A DNA stretch of 64,000 nt from Martelella limonii (GCF_013344475.1 NZ_JABUOU010000003.1:124001-188000), one strand, 5' to 3'. Shown: positions 35,642-44,848, counted from the stretch's first letter. Made by a program: numbers and translations. The notes: generated by a model from the letters alone, not told the origin.

Positions 35642-37910
35642 CCCGCAGAACGGAACCGTCTTTCGCTTTGAGTCCGGCACGCTCGGACGGTTCGGGCACA
35701 GGAAGATCAAATTTCTCCGTGCTGCAAACACCGGCTACCTGGTTGAATTTCTCCCTGACCCGGAAGCGCGGAACGTCCCGGAAACATTACGCGGAACGCG
35801 TCCTGATATCGAGTTTATCGGCAAAAAAATCCTGCCGCATTCCGAACTGTATGGCGGGCTCCTCGATGGGTCTCTGGAGATCGATGAGGACGACCATGTC
35901 TTTATCGACCATTCTCAGAGTTTCAAGCCTGAGCTTGTGGCATCGCTGGCGGAACGGCCGGCGCAAGATCTAATCCTGCGGTACGCCAGCGTGATGCTCA
36001 TGCGCGAAATCTGCGATGAGAAGGGCATAATCACGAAGACCAGACGCGAAATTCGCAAGATCGAAGCGGAGATTCTGACGCGGTTGCCGCATCGTATCGA
36101 TGAGCTTAACGCCAAGGTCGACGGCCGCAGGCGCCATCCGTTTCGCCGCCGAAAGACACCGCAATACTCGACAACCGCCCAGACATTGCTCGAATGGGAC
36201 AAGAAGCTTCGTGGCCAGGGCTTTTCCGGCCTTGCTGACAATCGTTATTTGTCGGGAAACAGACTGTGCAAGCTTCATCCTGTTGTCGCTCGCATCGTCA
36301 GGCAGAAGATTGATGAGCTGGTTACGCTTGAGCAAATTCCCATTGCGGCGGTTCACAGCGGCATATCAGACGCCGTCAAGCAAGAAAGGCAAGATCAGGA
36401 AGATGCTCTATCTCGGCGTGAGGCCGAGGGAGAGGATATTTCCGAGGCAGAGTGGGAGGCGTTGCAGAAGTTACGTCCCCCATCGGTCGGTACTGTCAGT
36501 AAATGGGTTGCATCAATGGCGCCGCTGGAGGCAATGCTTCGAGGTCGTGGCCCAGACTGGCTGCTAAGCAATTGCCTTTCAGTTGGTTTAGGCATGCAGG
36601 TCGAACGCGCCGGCCAGATCACCATGATCGATGAATACACGGCGGATGTCTTCGCGATTATTCCGTTTGCATTCCTCATATATTGGCTAGGCGAGCAAAA
36701 GGTCGCGGAACTCGGCATTGACGGCAGCAAACCCCTGCGTGTGGTCGTGTCTATCATGATTGATGCCTATACGGGCTGCATTCTGGGGCTACAGATCCGC
36801 GCCACGGCGGATCCCGATCTCGCCAAACGCACCATCATGATGTCCTTGATGGACAAGACGAAGATTGCGGCTGCCTGCGGGGCTGAAGGTGCTTGGGATC
36901 ACCTGCTTCGTCCAGAAAAGATTCTGCACGATGCCGGAAGTGCCTACGTAGCGTGTAGCACCGATATGTTGTGCGCGTCATTGCGTATCGAAAACATGAC
37001 CGCACCCAAGGCAAAGGCCTTCATTCGCGGTTTGATGGAGCGTGTATTCCGCACTCTGCACGAAACGCTGCTCGCCAAAATCCCCGGCAAGGCTTTCTCC
37101 GACACGGTCAAGCGCGGCGATTACGATGCCGAAGCTGAGGCTATTCTGACCCTGGATGACCTGATCCAGGTAATCACAATTTGGGTGGTCGACATATACC
37201 ATAACAGCAGCGGCTTTGGTCGCGACGGGTTAACGCCGAACGATTTGTGGCGGCATGAAATGGCTCACGGGATGGGATGCCGCCCTGTCCCCGACCTGAA
37301 AACCATGACCCATGTTTTCGGCACGACACTAAAGCGGAAAGCTCGGCAAACCGGCATCCGGGTCATGCATGCAGACTATTCCTCGAAGGATTTCATGAAG
37401 GAGTACCTGCGGAAGCCCAATCGCGATTTCAGGATCCGCTGGTGGGAAGAAGATATCAGCCAGATACAGGTCGAAATCCGGCCGAATGAGTGGATGCCGC
37501 TCGAAGTTATGGACCGGCGCGCGCGCGGGATCTCTGTCTACGAATGGGACCTTCTGCGCCGCCATGAATATCTGAAGAGAAATCCTGCGGACGACGAGGT
37601 CCGTCAAAGGGCCCAAAGCAGGATCGATGCGATGCTTGAGGAGAAGATCGCCACCAGTCGAAAAGTGGCGCGCAAAGCCCTGACCGCCGAGGAGGTCGCC
37701 CGCTGGGAAGAGGAGACCCTCAGGTACTACGCCACTCCCAGCACCGAGATCAGCAGCGATCAGTCACATGGCCTTTATGGAGCACCCGTTCGTCCCGCGA
37801 CACAAGAAAGTGCGGTGGAGCCTGAGGATGATCAGCCGCAACGGAAGCCGACGCGGAAACAACCAGGAAGGCGCACCAAGCCCAACTGGCAATCTGGAAC
37901 AATGGAGTAA
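35634..37910 (+). CDS. tnsB: TnsB-like DDE transposase (rve integrase core)
   Basis: 758 aa from ATG 35634, which has AGGAGG upstream (GTG 35625 is an alternative). The retroviral-integrase-type catalytic triad is D333 (MIDEYTAD), D433 (ILHDAGSAY) and E469 (GLMERVFR), with exactly 35 residues between the second and third acid. DNA-binding helices occupy residues about 100-320, and a Mu/TnsB-type C-terminal beta-barrel region follows with a basic tail that may contact TnsC. It binds the terminal repeats and performs 3' end cutting and joining. Confidence 0.9.
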   Translation: MSDPQNGTVFRFESGTLGRFGHRKIKFLRAANTGYLVEFLPDPEARNVPETLRGTRPDIEFIGKKILPHSELYGGLLDGSLEIDEDDHVFIDHSQSFKPELVASLAERPAQDLILRYASVMLMREICDEKGIITKTRREIRKIEAEILTRLPHRIDELNAKVDGRRRHPFRRRKTPQYSTTAQTLLEWDKKLRGQGFSGLADNRYLSGNRLCKLHPVVARIVRQKIDELVTLEQIPIAAVHSGISDAVKQERQDQEDALSRREAEGEDISEAEWEALQKLRPPSVGTVSKWVASMAPLEAMLRGRGPDWLLSNCLSVGLGMQVERAGQITMIDEYTADVFAIIPFAFLIYWLGEQKVAELGIDGSKPLRVVVSIMIDAYTGCILGLQIRATADPDLAKRTIMMSLMDKTKIAAACGAEGAWDHLLRPEKILHDAGSAYVACSTDMLCASLRIENMTAPKAKAFIRGLMERVFRTLHETLLAKIPGKAFSDTVKRGDYDAEAEAILTLDDLIQVITIWVVDIYHNSSGFGRDGLTPNDLWRHEMAHGMGCRPVPDLKTMTHVFGTTLKRKARQTGIRVMHADYSSKDFMKEYLRKPNRDFRIRWWEEDISQIQVEIRPNEWMPLEVMDRRARGISVYEWDLLRRHEYLKRNPADDEVRQRAQSRIDAMLEEKIATSRKVARKALTAEEVARWEEETLRYYATPSTEISSDQSHGLYGAPVRPATQESAVEPEDDQPQRKPTRKQPGRRTKPNWQSGTME

Positions 37911-37914
37911 AACA

Positions 37915-38946
37915 ATGGCTGAACTTCACACCAGCAAAGCGCCCGTAACTGCCGACTGGATCCTTCAGCGCTACATGATGAGCCCTTGGGACAATAGCTT
38001 CTACGAGAGGCTCGGCTTCGTTCTAAAAAGGGACGAAACCGGTAAACTTTTGCCGGAGCCGAAGCGCTTTCAAAATGAATCAATGGGCATTGCGGTCACT
38101 GCCCCCGGACGAGAAGGCAAAACCTTCTTGGTGCAGCAGGTTCTGGAACGGCTTTTCGGCGAGGCGATTGATGTCATAAGTAGCAGCAAGCAAATTGCCT
38201 ATTGCCGTTTGAGAACCGATGCGACCGTCAAAAGCGCGTATATGGATATATGCCGCTCCACCGGGTTTGAAGGCAACAGCCCGAAAATAACGCGAGCGGC
38301 TGCCAATGATCTGGCAATGCATCGTCTTAAGCTAGCAGGCGTTAGAATTGTGGTTCTGGACGAAGTCCACAACCTTCTGAGAAGCAAGTCCGAGCCGGTA
38401 AATCTGTTCCTGAAGACCCTGTTGCAGGACGGGGGCGGCGTATGCCTGATCGTCATCGGCACGGAAAAACTGCGGGATTTCATTTATGATATGCCGGAAA
38501 ATGAAGAGCTGGCCGGCCGGCTTCTTGACTTTCGGCTGGATCCGTTTTCGCGGAAACAGGCCATTGACCTGATAGCTCTTGCAGTAAGCAAATATGCAGA
38601 AAACGCCAAGCTGAAGCTTGCGCGCAGCATTACCCGTGACGTCTATTTTCATGATCGGATTTATGACGGATGTCGAGGCAGCTATGGTCGTTGCATGCGC
38701 CTGATCGCAACGTCGGTAATCCAGGCGTTCGAACAAGGGGCTTCCTCGCTGGAACTTGCCGACTTCGAAGCGGTCTTCGATCTTCAATTCCTGCATTTCA
38801 ACTCAGAAAACCCTTTCAGGACCGACTATCAACCAAGCTCGGTGACTTCCAGTTCCGTTTCAGATTTAACGCAGTTGTCCGGAGACATCGATGATGGCAG
38901 CAGTCCTCCCAAAACGCCGGGCAGGAAGCGGAGGGTCAAGAAATGA
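37915..38946 (+). CDS. tnsC: TnsC/TniB-like AAA+ transposition regulator
   Basis: 343 aa. Walker A APGREGKT at residues 63-70, Walker B IVVLDEVHNL around 145-154, and sensor-type LIVIGTEKL. ATG 37915 starts 4 bases after tnsB. This ATPase links target-bound TniQ/TnsD with the TnsAB transposase and gives target immunity in Tn7. Its stop overlaps the tniQ start by 4 bases (ATGA). Confidence 0.9.
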   Translation: MAELHTSKAPVTADWILQRYMMSPWDNSFYERLGFVLKRDETGKLLPEPKRFQNESMGIAVTAPGREGKTFLVQQVLERLFGEAIDVISSSKQIAYCRLRTDATVKSAYMDICRSTGFEGNSPKITRAAANDLAMHRLKLAGVRIVVLDEVHNLLRSKSEPVNLFLKTLLQDGGGVCLIVIGTEKLRDFIYDMPENEELAGRLLDFRLDPFSRKQAIDLIALAVSKYAENAKLKLARSITRDVYFHDRIYDGCRGSYGRCMRLIATSVIQAFEQGASSLELADFEAVFDLQFLHFNSENPFRTDYQPSSVTSSSVSDLTQLSGDIDDGSSPPKTPGRKRRVKK

Positions 38947-40859
38947 CGCTCCCCCTGTTGGAACCGCAACTTCCCTTTTATGACGACGAGCTCGCGCAAG
39001 GCTATCTTGCGCGGACCGGCCAGTTTCATACTGGCGCCAGTTTGTCGCAATTTCGCGGCTACTGGGATATTGGGGTAAAGGATATCCGCGACGGAACGGA
39101 AGATTTCGTACAAGCCCTATCGGCATTGTCCGGCGTTGAAGCCGAGCATATTCGGTATAACACTTTGGTCGCAAAACCTGATGGCAATTTCACGTTGCGC
39201 GGGGAAACCTTCAACCGTCCTTTTGTTCGACGTGGGTCGGTAACCGTTTGTCTTGAGTGTCTGGCTGACGACCATGCACAGGCAGGCTGGAACCCGGGCT
39301 CTTTAAGGTTTCGGTGGCAATGGCTGCTGAGACCCTTTGTGTGCTGTGCGCTGCACCAAAATCAGCTCGTTGAGTTCCGCCGTGTAGACAGCATTGATCT
39401 CTTCGATATCGAGCAGCTGCTCGCGCTAAATGACATTGAGCCCGGCGACGTTGCGACGCCCGGCGACAGAAGTCCCGGCCTTCTGCAACAGTACGTCTCT
39501 AGGCGGTTCTCCGCGACTGAAAAGCGCGAAGATTGGCTAGGCTCTCAGACTGTCTCCGGTGTTGTCAAGGCATCCGAAATGCTCGGATCTCTTTTGGCGG
39601 ACGGTCCTACTGCGCCAATCAAGGAGTATGGGGCTTCCGATTGGGCACGGGTTGGGGACGTCGGCTTCAAGACTTATTCGGCAGGAACCGACGCCATTCT
39701 GACCGAGTTCAAGCGACTATCCGGATGCAGTAGCGGCCGCGCGGGTCCTCAAGCAGCATACGGCTATCTCTTCAGGTGGCTGAAGAAGCGAAACATGGTC
39801 GACGGCATGGAGCCACTGCGAAGTATCCTCAGGACCGCCATTGTGGAAAACTTCGCCCTTGAAGCAGGTGAGGTCGTGCTCGGAGAGACATTACCAGTCC
39901 GGCGGATGCACTCTGCCAACTCGCTTGCGAGCGCAACCGGTATATCGAAAAGCAGGATTTCCATGCTGATGCGCAAAGCCGGCATGCTCCCGGCCACAGC
40001 TAAAGGTGCCTCTCTCAACCGCTGGGCATTCCCGGCAGATGCAGCGGAAAAGGTGATCGCGAGAACTCAGGAGGCAGTAAGCTTGCGGCAGGTCCAAATT
40101 ATTCTCGGAAGCAGCGAAACGCAGGCTGAAAGATTGGCGCATTCGGGACTTATCAGTCCGATCATTCCTGTAACAGAGGGACAGCATGGGATCCGCGCAG
40201 GAGGCTACGTGAAGGAGGAACTGGAGCAATTCCTCGCGAATATATGCAATAGCTGCGGCAAAATTGATGACGAAGTTGAAGGTTATCTCTCGCTGTCGGG
40301 CGTAACTTGCGGAAGGTCATCTACAGAGAAAATCCTGAAATTTCAATTGAAGGGGGAACTCAAGGACACCAAGATCATAAAAGGCATAAATAGAATTGAT
40401 CACCTGCGCTTTAATACATCTGAGGTGAAAGCTGTATTAGAGACGCTCGACCCGGATCATACGATTTCAGCGAGCGAAGCGGCACTTATACTAGGAGTTG
40501 TGCCCTCTACGCCGCGCCGGCTGGCTTCTCCAGAGCATGGTGGCCCCTGGATGCATGAGGTTGATCAAGCTGAGTATCGGCAACGGAAAGGCAAGCTCCG
40601 TTTTTCACGCATCGAACTTCAGAGGTTCCAAGAGCGCTACATTAGGGCAGCGGCTATCGGCAGGCTGCTTGGCATCTCACACGTCGAGGTCAAGAAACTG
40701 ATGGCGGATTCGGGAATTCTTCCGATTGCTGATCCTGTTTGGATGGGCGCGTGGTTTTATCAGCGAAAGGACCTGTTGCGCCTCATCGACAATCTGGATG
40801 AAAAAGCTTTCCCTATCTCGGAGCTAAAACGCGTTGCCCGCGAGTGGCCAAATCGGTGA
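38943..40859 (+). CDS. tniQ: TniQ/TnsD-like target-site selector
   Basis: 638 aa. The TniQ zinc finger is present (C103-LE-C106, then C135-AL-H138). The long C-terminal half contains several helix-turn-helix-like segments, e.g. LASATGISKSRISMLMRKAG, ILGSSETQAERLAHSG, ILGVVPSTPRRL and IGRLLGISHVEVKKLM. The long DNA-recognition tail makes it TnsD-like, suggesting targeting of one specific chromosomal site, here probably the 3' end of the HNH endonuclease gene. It is the last gene before the right end, 156 bases away. Confidence 0.85.
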   Translation: MTLPLLEPQLPFYDDELAQGYLARTGQFHTGASLSQFRGYWDIGVKDIRDGTEDFVQALSALSGVEAEHIRYNTLVAKPDGNFTLRGETFNRPFVRRGSVTVCLECLADDHAQAGWNPGSLRFRWQWLLRPFVCCALHQNQLVEFRRVDSIDLFDIEQLLALNDIEPGDVATPGDRSPGLLQQYVSRRFSATEKREDWLGSQTVSGVVKASEMLGSLLADGPTAPIKEYGASDWARVGDVGFKTYSAGTDAILTEFKRLSGCSSGRAGPQAAYGYLFRWLKKRNMVDGMEPLRSILRTAIVENFALEAGEVVLGETLPVRRMHSANSLASATGISKSRISMLMRKAGMLPATAKGASLNRWAFPADAAEKVIARTQEAVSLRQVQIILGSSETQAERLAHSGLISPIIPVTEGQHGIRAGGYVKEELEQFLANICNSCGKIDDEVEGYLSLSGVTCGRSSTEKILKFQLKGELKDTKIIKGINRIDHLRFNTSEVKAVLETLDPDHTISASEAALILGVVPSTPRRLASPEHGGPWMHEVDQAEYRQRKGKLRFSRIELQRFQERYIRAAAIGRLLGISHVEVKKLMADSGILPIADPVWMGAWFYQRKDLLRLIDNLDEKAFPISELKRVAREWPNR

Positions 40860-40890
40860 TCGCTCGACCAGAAAGCTGCGAAGGGCCGAA

Positions 40891-40932
40891 TTTGGTGAAT
40901 CAGATGCTTTCATCCGGTGAATCGGATGATGT
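40891..40932. repeat. Two right subterminal repeats, 22-bp period (likely TnsB sites)
   Basis: GGTGAATCAGATG (40894-40906) and GGTGAATCGGATG (40916-40928) lie exactly 22 bases apart; the 22-bp units agree at 16 positions. The reverse complement of the same core occurs near the left end at 21451-21470. Tn7-like ends carry such arrays of about 22-bp TnsB sites. Confidence 0.7.
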
Positions 40933-40990
40933 TTACCAAAGCTTCAGTCGTACTCGAATGCAATAAAAACAATCACATAGCGCGTATAAA

Positions 40991-41015
40991 TGTGCTTTTT
41001 ATGGTGCATTTAACA
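40991..41015. repeat. Right terminal inverted repeat
   Basis: Ends GGTGCATTTAACA on the plus strand; its reverse complement aligns with the left terminus at 21401-21425. Confidence 0.85.
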
Positions 41016-41020
41016 CTCGG
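41016..41020. repeat. Target-site duplication, right copy (CTCGG)
   Basis: Identical to 21396-21400 and directly adjacent to the transposon's terminal ACA. Confidence 0.85.
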
Positions 41021-41441
41021 CGGCGATGAACGTGTCGCGCCCGTTGGCTCGCGCTTCGTGTCCCGGCCTTTTGGATCGGGCTCACCGGATGTTTTCCTGA
41101 ATGAAACCCCTCCGGCTCGTCTGCGATCGGAGAGAACCGATTCCGGTCCCCACGCCCGCTCTTGCTTCATGATACGTCGTGATTTCGGATAACGGCGAGA
41201 CGAATGCCGGCGACTGACGTGAAAAGATCGCTGCATCTCTCAGCCGGTTCACGGCCTGCTCTCAGAACCTCTTGCGCGAGTTTCGATGGCATTCGCCTGG
41301 CCTGCGCACCCGCAGAAACCGCCACTGAACAGACATAAGCCGAAATATACGCATCGCCCCGGCAGATCAGCGGCGGCAAAGACAGATCGTCTATCCGCCA
41401 CCTTGACCTCAACGTCAGCAGATCAATCGATTGACGAAGTC
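41016..41441. other. Chromosomal intergenic region right of the transposon
   Basis: 426 bases. Small open frames exist on both strands but none has a ribosome-binding site or family match. In the uninserted chromosome this sequence would directly follow the HNH endonuclease gene. Confidence 0.4.
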
Positions 41442-41747
41442 CTATTTGGAAGCGCCTTCGATGGCTTGCAGCGTTTCGTTTATTCCGAAGCCAGAGATCT
41501 CAAGCCCCAGAAACAGGACCAGCAGCAGGACAACCACCCAGAAGGGTATCCGATTGTAGAATGGGGCCGGCTTGAAACAGTAGGAGCAGGATTTGGCTCC
41601 AAAACGCAGCGGGTGGTGGCATGAGCATTGAAACAGTCTGATATTCTTCACTTGTAGTCCGAGTCTTCTTGTGTTTGCGAACTCAGGCTGCGCACCACCC
41701 TTTAGCCCGGCACTCTTCTGGATTCTCATAGAACGCGCATTCTGCAT
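41442..41747 (-). CDS. Small zinc-ribbon protein with C-terminal membrane anchor
   Basis: 101 aa; no family recognised. Four cysteines form a zinc-ribbon-like pair (CSC and CSYC, residues about 41-61 in FQCSCHHPLRFGAKSC), followed by a single membrane span (WVVVLLLVLFLGLEISGF). ATG 41747 has GGGGAGG 5 bases upstream, a strong start signal; a longer frame to 41795 has none. It would be a tail-anchored or type I inner-membrane protein. Function unknown. Confidence 0.55.
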   Translation of the reverse strand: MQNARSMRIQKSAGLKGGAQPEFANTRRLGLQVKNIRLFQCSCHHPLRFGAKSCSYCFKPAPFYNRIPFWVVVLLLVLFLGLEISGFGINETLQAIEGASK

Positions 41748-42138
41748 GCCGGCCTCCCCGAACGCAAACATTACATGGACTCTATCAGGCGTCATGAAAT
41801 GAAAACGCCATGCCCGCTGGTTTGTTCCGGAATTCCGAAAGCCGTTAGTCTCGTTGTTTTCAAGATGATCCCGACTTCCGTAATGAAGTACTAATAGAAA
41901 AAAATATGACGATGCCGGTATTCAACTTATGTAACTGAAGACTTTCGTTTGAAAAACCTCATCTACGCTCTAATCAACCGATCTATAAAAACGGAAATCT
42001 AGCAAGTCAACCGCGATTTCGTCTCTGAATTCGAACTGCGTCCACAACCAACGTGCGTATCCGGACAAAAAAACCCGCCGGGAAGCCGGCGGGTTCTTTG
42101 TGATCGGGAAGGCAGGGCAAAGACTTGCCCTGTCTGGC
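41748..42138. other. Intergenic region with the amtB terminator
   Basis: 391 bases, AT-rich between about 41870 and 42000, no gene seen; it contains the amtB terminator at 42073-42094. Confidence 0.5.
42067..42094 (-). terminator. Intrinsic terminator of the glnK-amtB operon
   Basis: ACCCGCCGG pairs with CCGGCGGGT (42073-42094), followed on the minus strand by a run of seven T. Confidence 0.85.
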
Positions 42139-43467
42139 TTACATGAATTCCGGATAGGCTTCGACGCCGACTTCGGACTTGTCGAGACCGGCCTCTTCGT
42201 CTTCCGGCGAAACCCGGATGCCAACGACGGCCTTGAGGATCAGCCAGAGCACCAGCGAGATGACGAAGGTGAAGACACCGATCGCGACGATACCGATGAT
42301 CTGTGTCACGAAGCTCGTGCCGTCATTGGTGAGCGGAACGATGAAGGTGCCCCAGATACCGCAGACAAGGTGAACCGGGATCGCGCCGACAACGTCGTCG
42401 ATCTTGAGCCTGTCGAGCAGCGGAACAACGGCAATGACGATGACGCCGCCGATACCGCCGATGAACAGCGCTGCCGGGACGGAAGGCGTCAGCGGCTCAG
42501 CGGTGATCGAGACCAGACCGGCCAGCGCACCGTTGAGGACCATGGTAACGTCGACCTTCTTGTAGATGACCTGCAGCAGGACGAGCACGACGAGCGCACC
42601 GGCAACGGCAGCCATGTTGGTGTTGACGAAGATCTTGGAAACGTCGCCGGCATCAGCGATCGAGCCCAGCGCAAGCTGCGAACCGCCGTTGAAGCCGAAC
42701 CAGCCGAGCCAGAGGATGAAGGTACCGAGAACGGCGAGCGGGATGTTGGAGCCCGGCATCGGATGAACCGAGCCATCGGCGCCGTACTTGCCGCGGCGTG
42801 CGCCGAGCACGAGTGCGCCGGAAAGGGCGGCCCAGCCACCGACCGAGTGAACCAGCGTCGAGCCGGCGAAGTCGGAGAAGCCCATTTCGGACAGCCAGCC
42901 GCCGCCCCACTGCCAGGAACCGGTGATCGGATAGATGATGCCGGTCAGGATGACGGTGAAGAACAGGAACGGCCAGAGCTTGATGCGCTCGGCAACGGTA
43001 CCCGACACGATCGAGGCGGTCGTGGCGCAGAACACCATCTGGAAGAACCAGTCGGAAGCGACCGAATAGCCGGCAGAGCCGTCATCCATGCCCGGTCCCG
43101 GGAAAACATAGGGGCCGAAGGAGCCAAGGAAGCCACCATCGACGCCGGTGTACATCAGGTTATAGCCGGTGAGCCAGAACATCAGGCCGCCGATCGCATA
43201 GATCGCGACGTTCTTGAGACCCTGCATCGATGCGTTCTTCTTGCGCACCAGACCCATTTCCAGCATGGCGAAGCCTGCGGCCATCCACATGACCAGGAAG
43301 CCCATCACCAGGAAAAGCAGGGTGTTGAACACTTCGGTGGCGGCTGCGGACATGCCGGCAGTTTCTTCAACCACTTCCACGGCCGCGTCCTGCGCGAATG
43401 CCGGCACGGCCAACGACACAGCCGTCAGCGCAGTGATGCCTGCAAAAAGTTTGAGTTTGGAAGACAT
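42139..43467 (-). CDS. amtB: Ammonium transporter AmtB
   Basis: 442 aa with an N-terminal signal-like segment (cleavage about after AFAQ) and eleven membrane spans. The conserved Amt features are the FFQMVFCATTASIVSGTVAERIK region, the two pore histidines in TLVHSVGGW and PVHLVCGIWG, and LGTFILWLGWFGFNGGS. ATG 43467 begins the signal segment; longer in-frame extensions overlap glnK and are unlikely. It lies 22 bases downstream of glnK, whose product blocks AmtB when nitrogen is plentiful. Confidence 0.95.
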   Translation of the reverse strand: MSSKLKLFAGITALTAVSLAVPAFAQDAAVEVVEETAGMSAAATEVFNTLLFLVMGFLVMWMAAGFAMLEMGLVRKKNASMQGLKNVAIYAIGGLMFWLTGYNLMYTGVDGGFLGSFGPYVFPGPGMDDGSAGYSVASDWFFQMVFCATTASIVSGTVAERIKLWPFLFFTVILTGIIYPITGSWQWGGGWLSEMGFSDFAGSTLVHSVGGWAALSGALVLGARRGKYGADGSVHPMPGSNIPLAVLGTFILWLGWFGFNGGSQLALGSIADAGDVSKIFVNTNMAAVAGALVVLVLLQVIYKKVDVTMVLNGALAGLVSITAEPLTPSVPAALFIGGIGGVIVIAVVPLLDRLKIDDVVGAIPVHLVCGIWGTFIVPLTNDGTSFVTQIIGIVAIGVFTFVISLVLWLILKAVVGIRVSPEDEEAGLDKSEVGVEAYPEFM

Positions 43468-43489
43468 AGACGGATTACCCCCTGCTGAC

Positions 43490-43876
<387 letters not shown>

Positions 43877-43921
43877 TTACCGCTTCCAAAGGAACATTCT
43901 TCAGCGGCCTCTCTTTGACAT

Positions 43922-43936
43922 ACAAACTCCGTGCCA
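43922..43936 (-). promoter_or_regulatory. Sigma-54 promoter of glnK-amtB
   Basis: On the minus strand TGGCAC, five bases, TTGT, preceded by C: a close match to the -24/-12 consensus (TGGCACG...TTGC). It lies 94 bases before the glnK start, as expected for an NtrC-activated nitrogen-limitation operon. Confidence 0.8.
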
Positions 43937-44082
43937 GTTTGGATTTGCAGAGACAAGCTGCTGATTTCAATCATCTATTTTTAAGGATGTGCGCATGCGG
44001 CATCCGCCGCCTTAACTTTGCGGCGATTCCATGTGCATTTTTGGGAAAATGCTCTTTTTTTATGCAAATGCCGGAATGAAGA

Positions 44083-44649
44083 TCAGCCGCGCCGTCTCAA
44101 TCCATCGATCAGAAGGTCAACCATGCGCGCAACATGGGCATTTCCATCCTCTCCACCGGCAGACGACAGATTGCCGACGGCCCTCAGAAGATCGTAGGCG
44201 GCAATATCGCCGCGCACCGCGCCCTGTTCGGACGCAGCCGCAAGCAGCGCTGCCAAAGTCGGCTCGAAGCGGAGCCGAAAATAGTCGGGAAGGTCAGCAA
44301 AGGCCGGATCGCCGGAGTGGAGGGCCCCGGCAAGTCCCTTCTTGGTAGCAATGAAGGCTGTATAGCGTTTAAGCCAGCGCTCCAGGGCCTCGTCAGCGGG
44401 ATATTGCGCACGCAAGGTCTCTGCTTCAAGCACGCAGGCATCCACCTCGCGGCGGAAGACGGCGGCGACCAGATCGGAGCGCTTCGGGAACCGGCGATAC
44501 AGCGTGCCGACGCCGACACCGGCGGCCGTCGCAATCTGACGTGCAGGCGCATCGACGCCGTCTGTCGAAAATACAATCTTCGCCGCCTCCAAAAGCGCCT
44601 CTTCGCTGCGTATCGCGTCTGCCCTGAGGGCACGGTCCTGATTGGCCAT
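44083..44649 (-). CDS. TetR/AcrR family transcriptional regulator
   Basis: 188 aa. The N-terminal helix-turn-helix is clear (ARQIATAAGVGVGTLYRRFPKRSDLVAAVF), and the C-terminal half is a variable helical ligand domain with an SBP/TetR_C-like SGDPAFADLPDYFRLRFEPTL segment. ATG 44649 has GGAG 9 bases upstream. It is divergent from an alpha/beta hydrolase gene, and two palindromes lie in the shared promoter region, so it most likely represses that gene and itself. Confidence 0.87.
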   Translation of the reverse strand: MANQDRALRADAIRSEEALLEAAKIVFSTDGVDAPARQIATAAGVGVGTLYRRFPKRSDLVAAVFRREVDACVLEAETLRAQYPADEALERWLKRYTAFIATKKGLAGALHSGDPAFADLPDYFRLRFEPTLAALLAAASEQGAVRGDIAAYDLLRAVGNLSSAGGEDGNAHVARMVDLLIDGLRRRG

Positions 44650-44752
44650 AGAAATAAACTCCATCAAACGCTCCGCGCCGGAGCGGAAACCCGGCATCTT
44701 CGCACGCCCGCACATGGACTGGTGCCATGAAAATGCTCACGACACTTGATAA

Positions 44753-44798
44753 ACGGAACATCGTTCCGTATATGACGATAATCGGAACGCCGTTCCGT
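44753..44798. promoter_or_regulatory. Two TetR-type operators
   Basis: CGGAAC-N3-GTTCCG occurs twice, at 44754-44768 and 44783-44797, 29 bases centre to centre, between the regulator gene and the divergent hydrolase gene. The first copy extends to a 17-base palindrome. Confidence 0.75.
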
Positions 44799-44848
44799 GT
44801 CAGATAGCGCCCCCTGAAACATTTTGCCAGAGGCGCAAAGGAGAACCC

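Larger units (their letters stand above)
21401..41015. mobile_element. Complete Tn7-like transposon with large cargo
   Basis: A 19,615-bp element bounded by imperfect terminal inverted repeats and a 5-bp duplication. The left end starts TGTAAATGCACC; the right end read inward starts TGTTAAATGCACC; both continue with ATAAAA and CACA (about 22 of 26 aligned positions match with two single-base gaps). Transposition genes tnsA, tnsB, tnsC and tniQ occupy 34955-40859 on the plus strand. Cargo at 21660-34271 is a KAP/YobI NTPase, a 2045-aa nuclease-like protein, a metallophosphoesterase and a Lon-like AAA ATPase. No Cas gene or CRISPR array is present, so this is not a CRISPR-guided element. tnsA lies inside and tniQ next to the right end, unlike Tn7 where tnsA is next to an end and the operon points inward. 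Confidence 0.9.

Noticed and set aside
34272-40859. A CRISPR-associated transposon (CAST), given Tn7-like genes and a candidate small RNA
   Set aside because: No Cas protein, repeat-spacer array or tracrRNA-like pairing is visible anywhere in the element. TniQ is long and TnsD-like, and the small RNA has no spacer-like arrangement.
40973-41236. Minus-strand open frame of 87 codons spanning the right transposon terminus
   Set aside because: It crosses the insertion junction, has no ribosome-binding site and no family match, so it is a chance frame.
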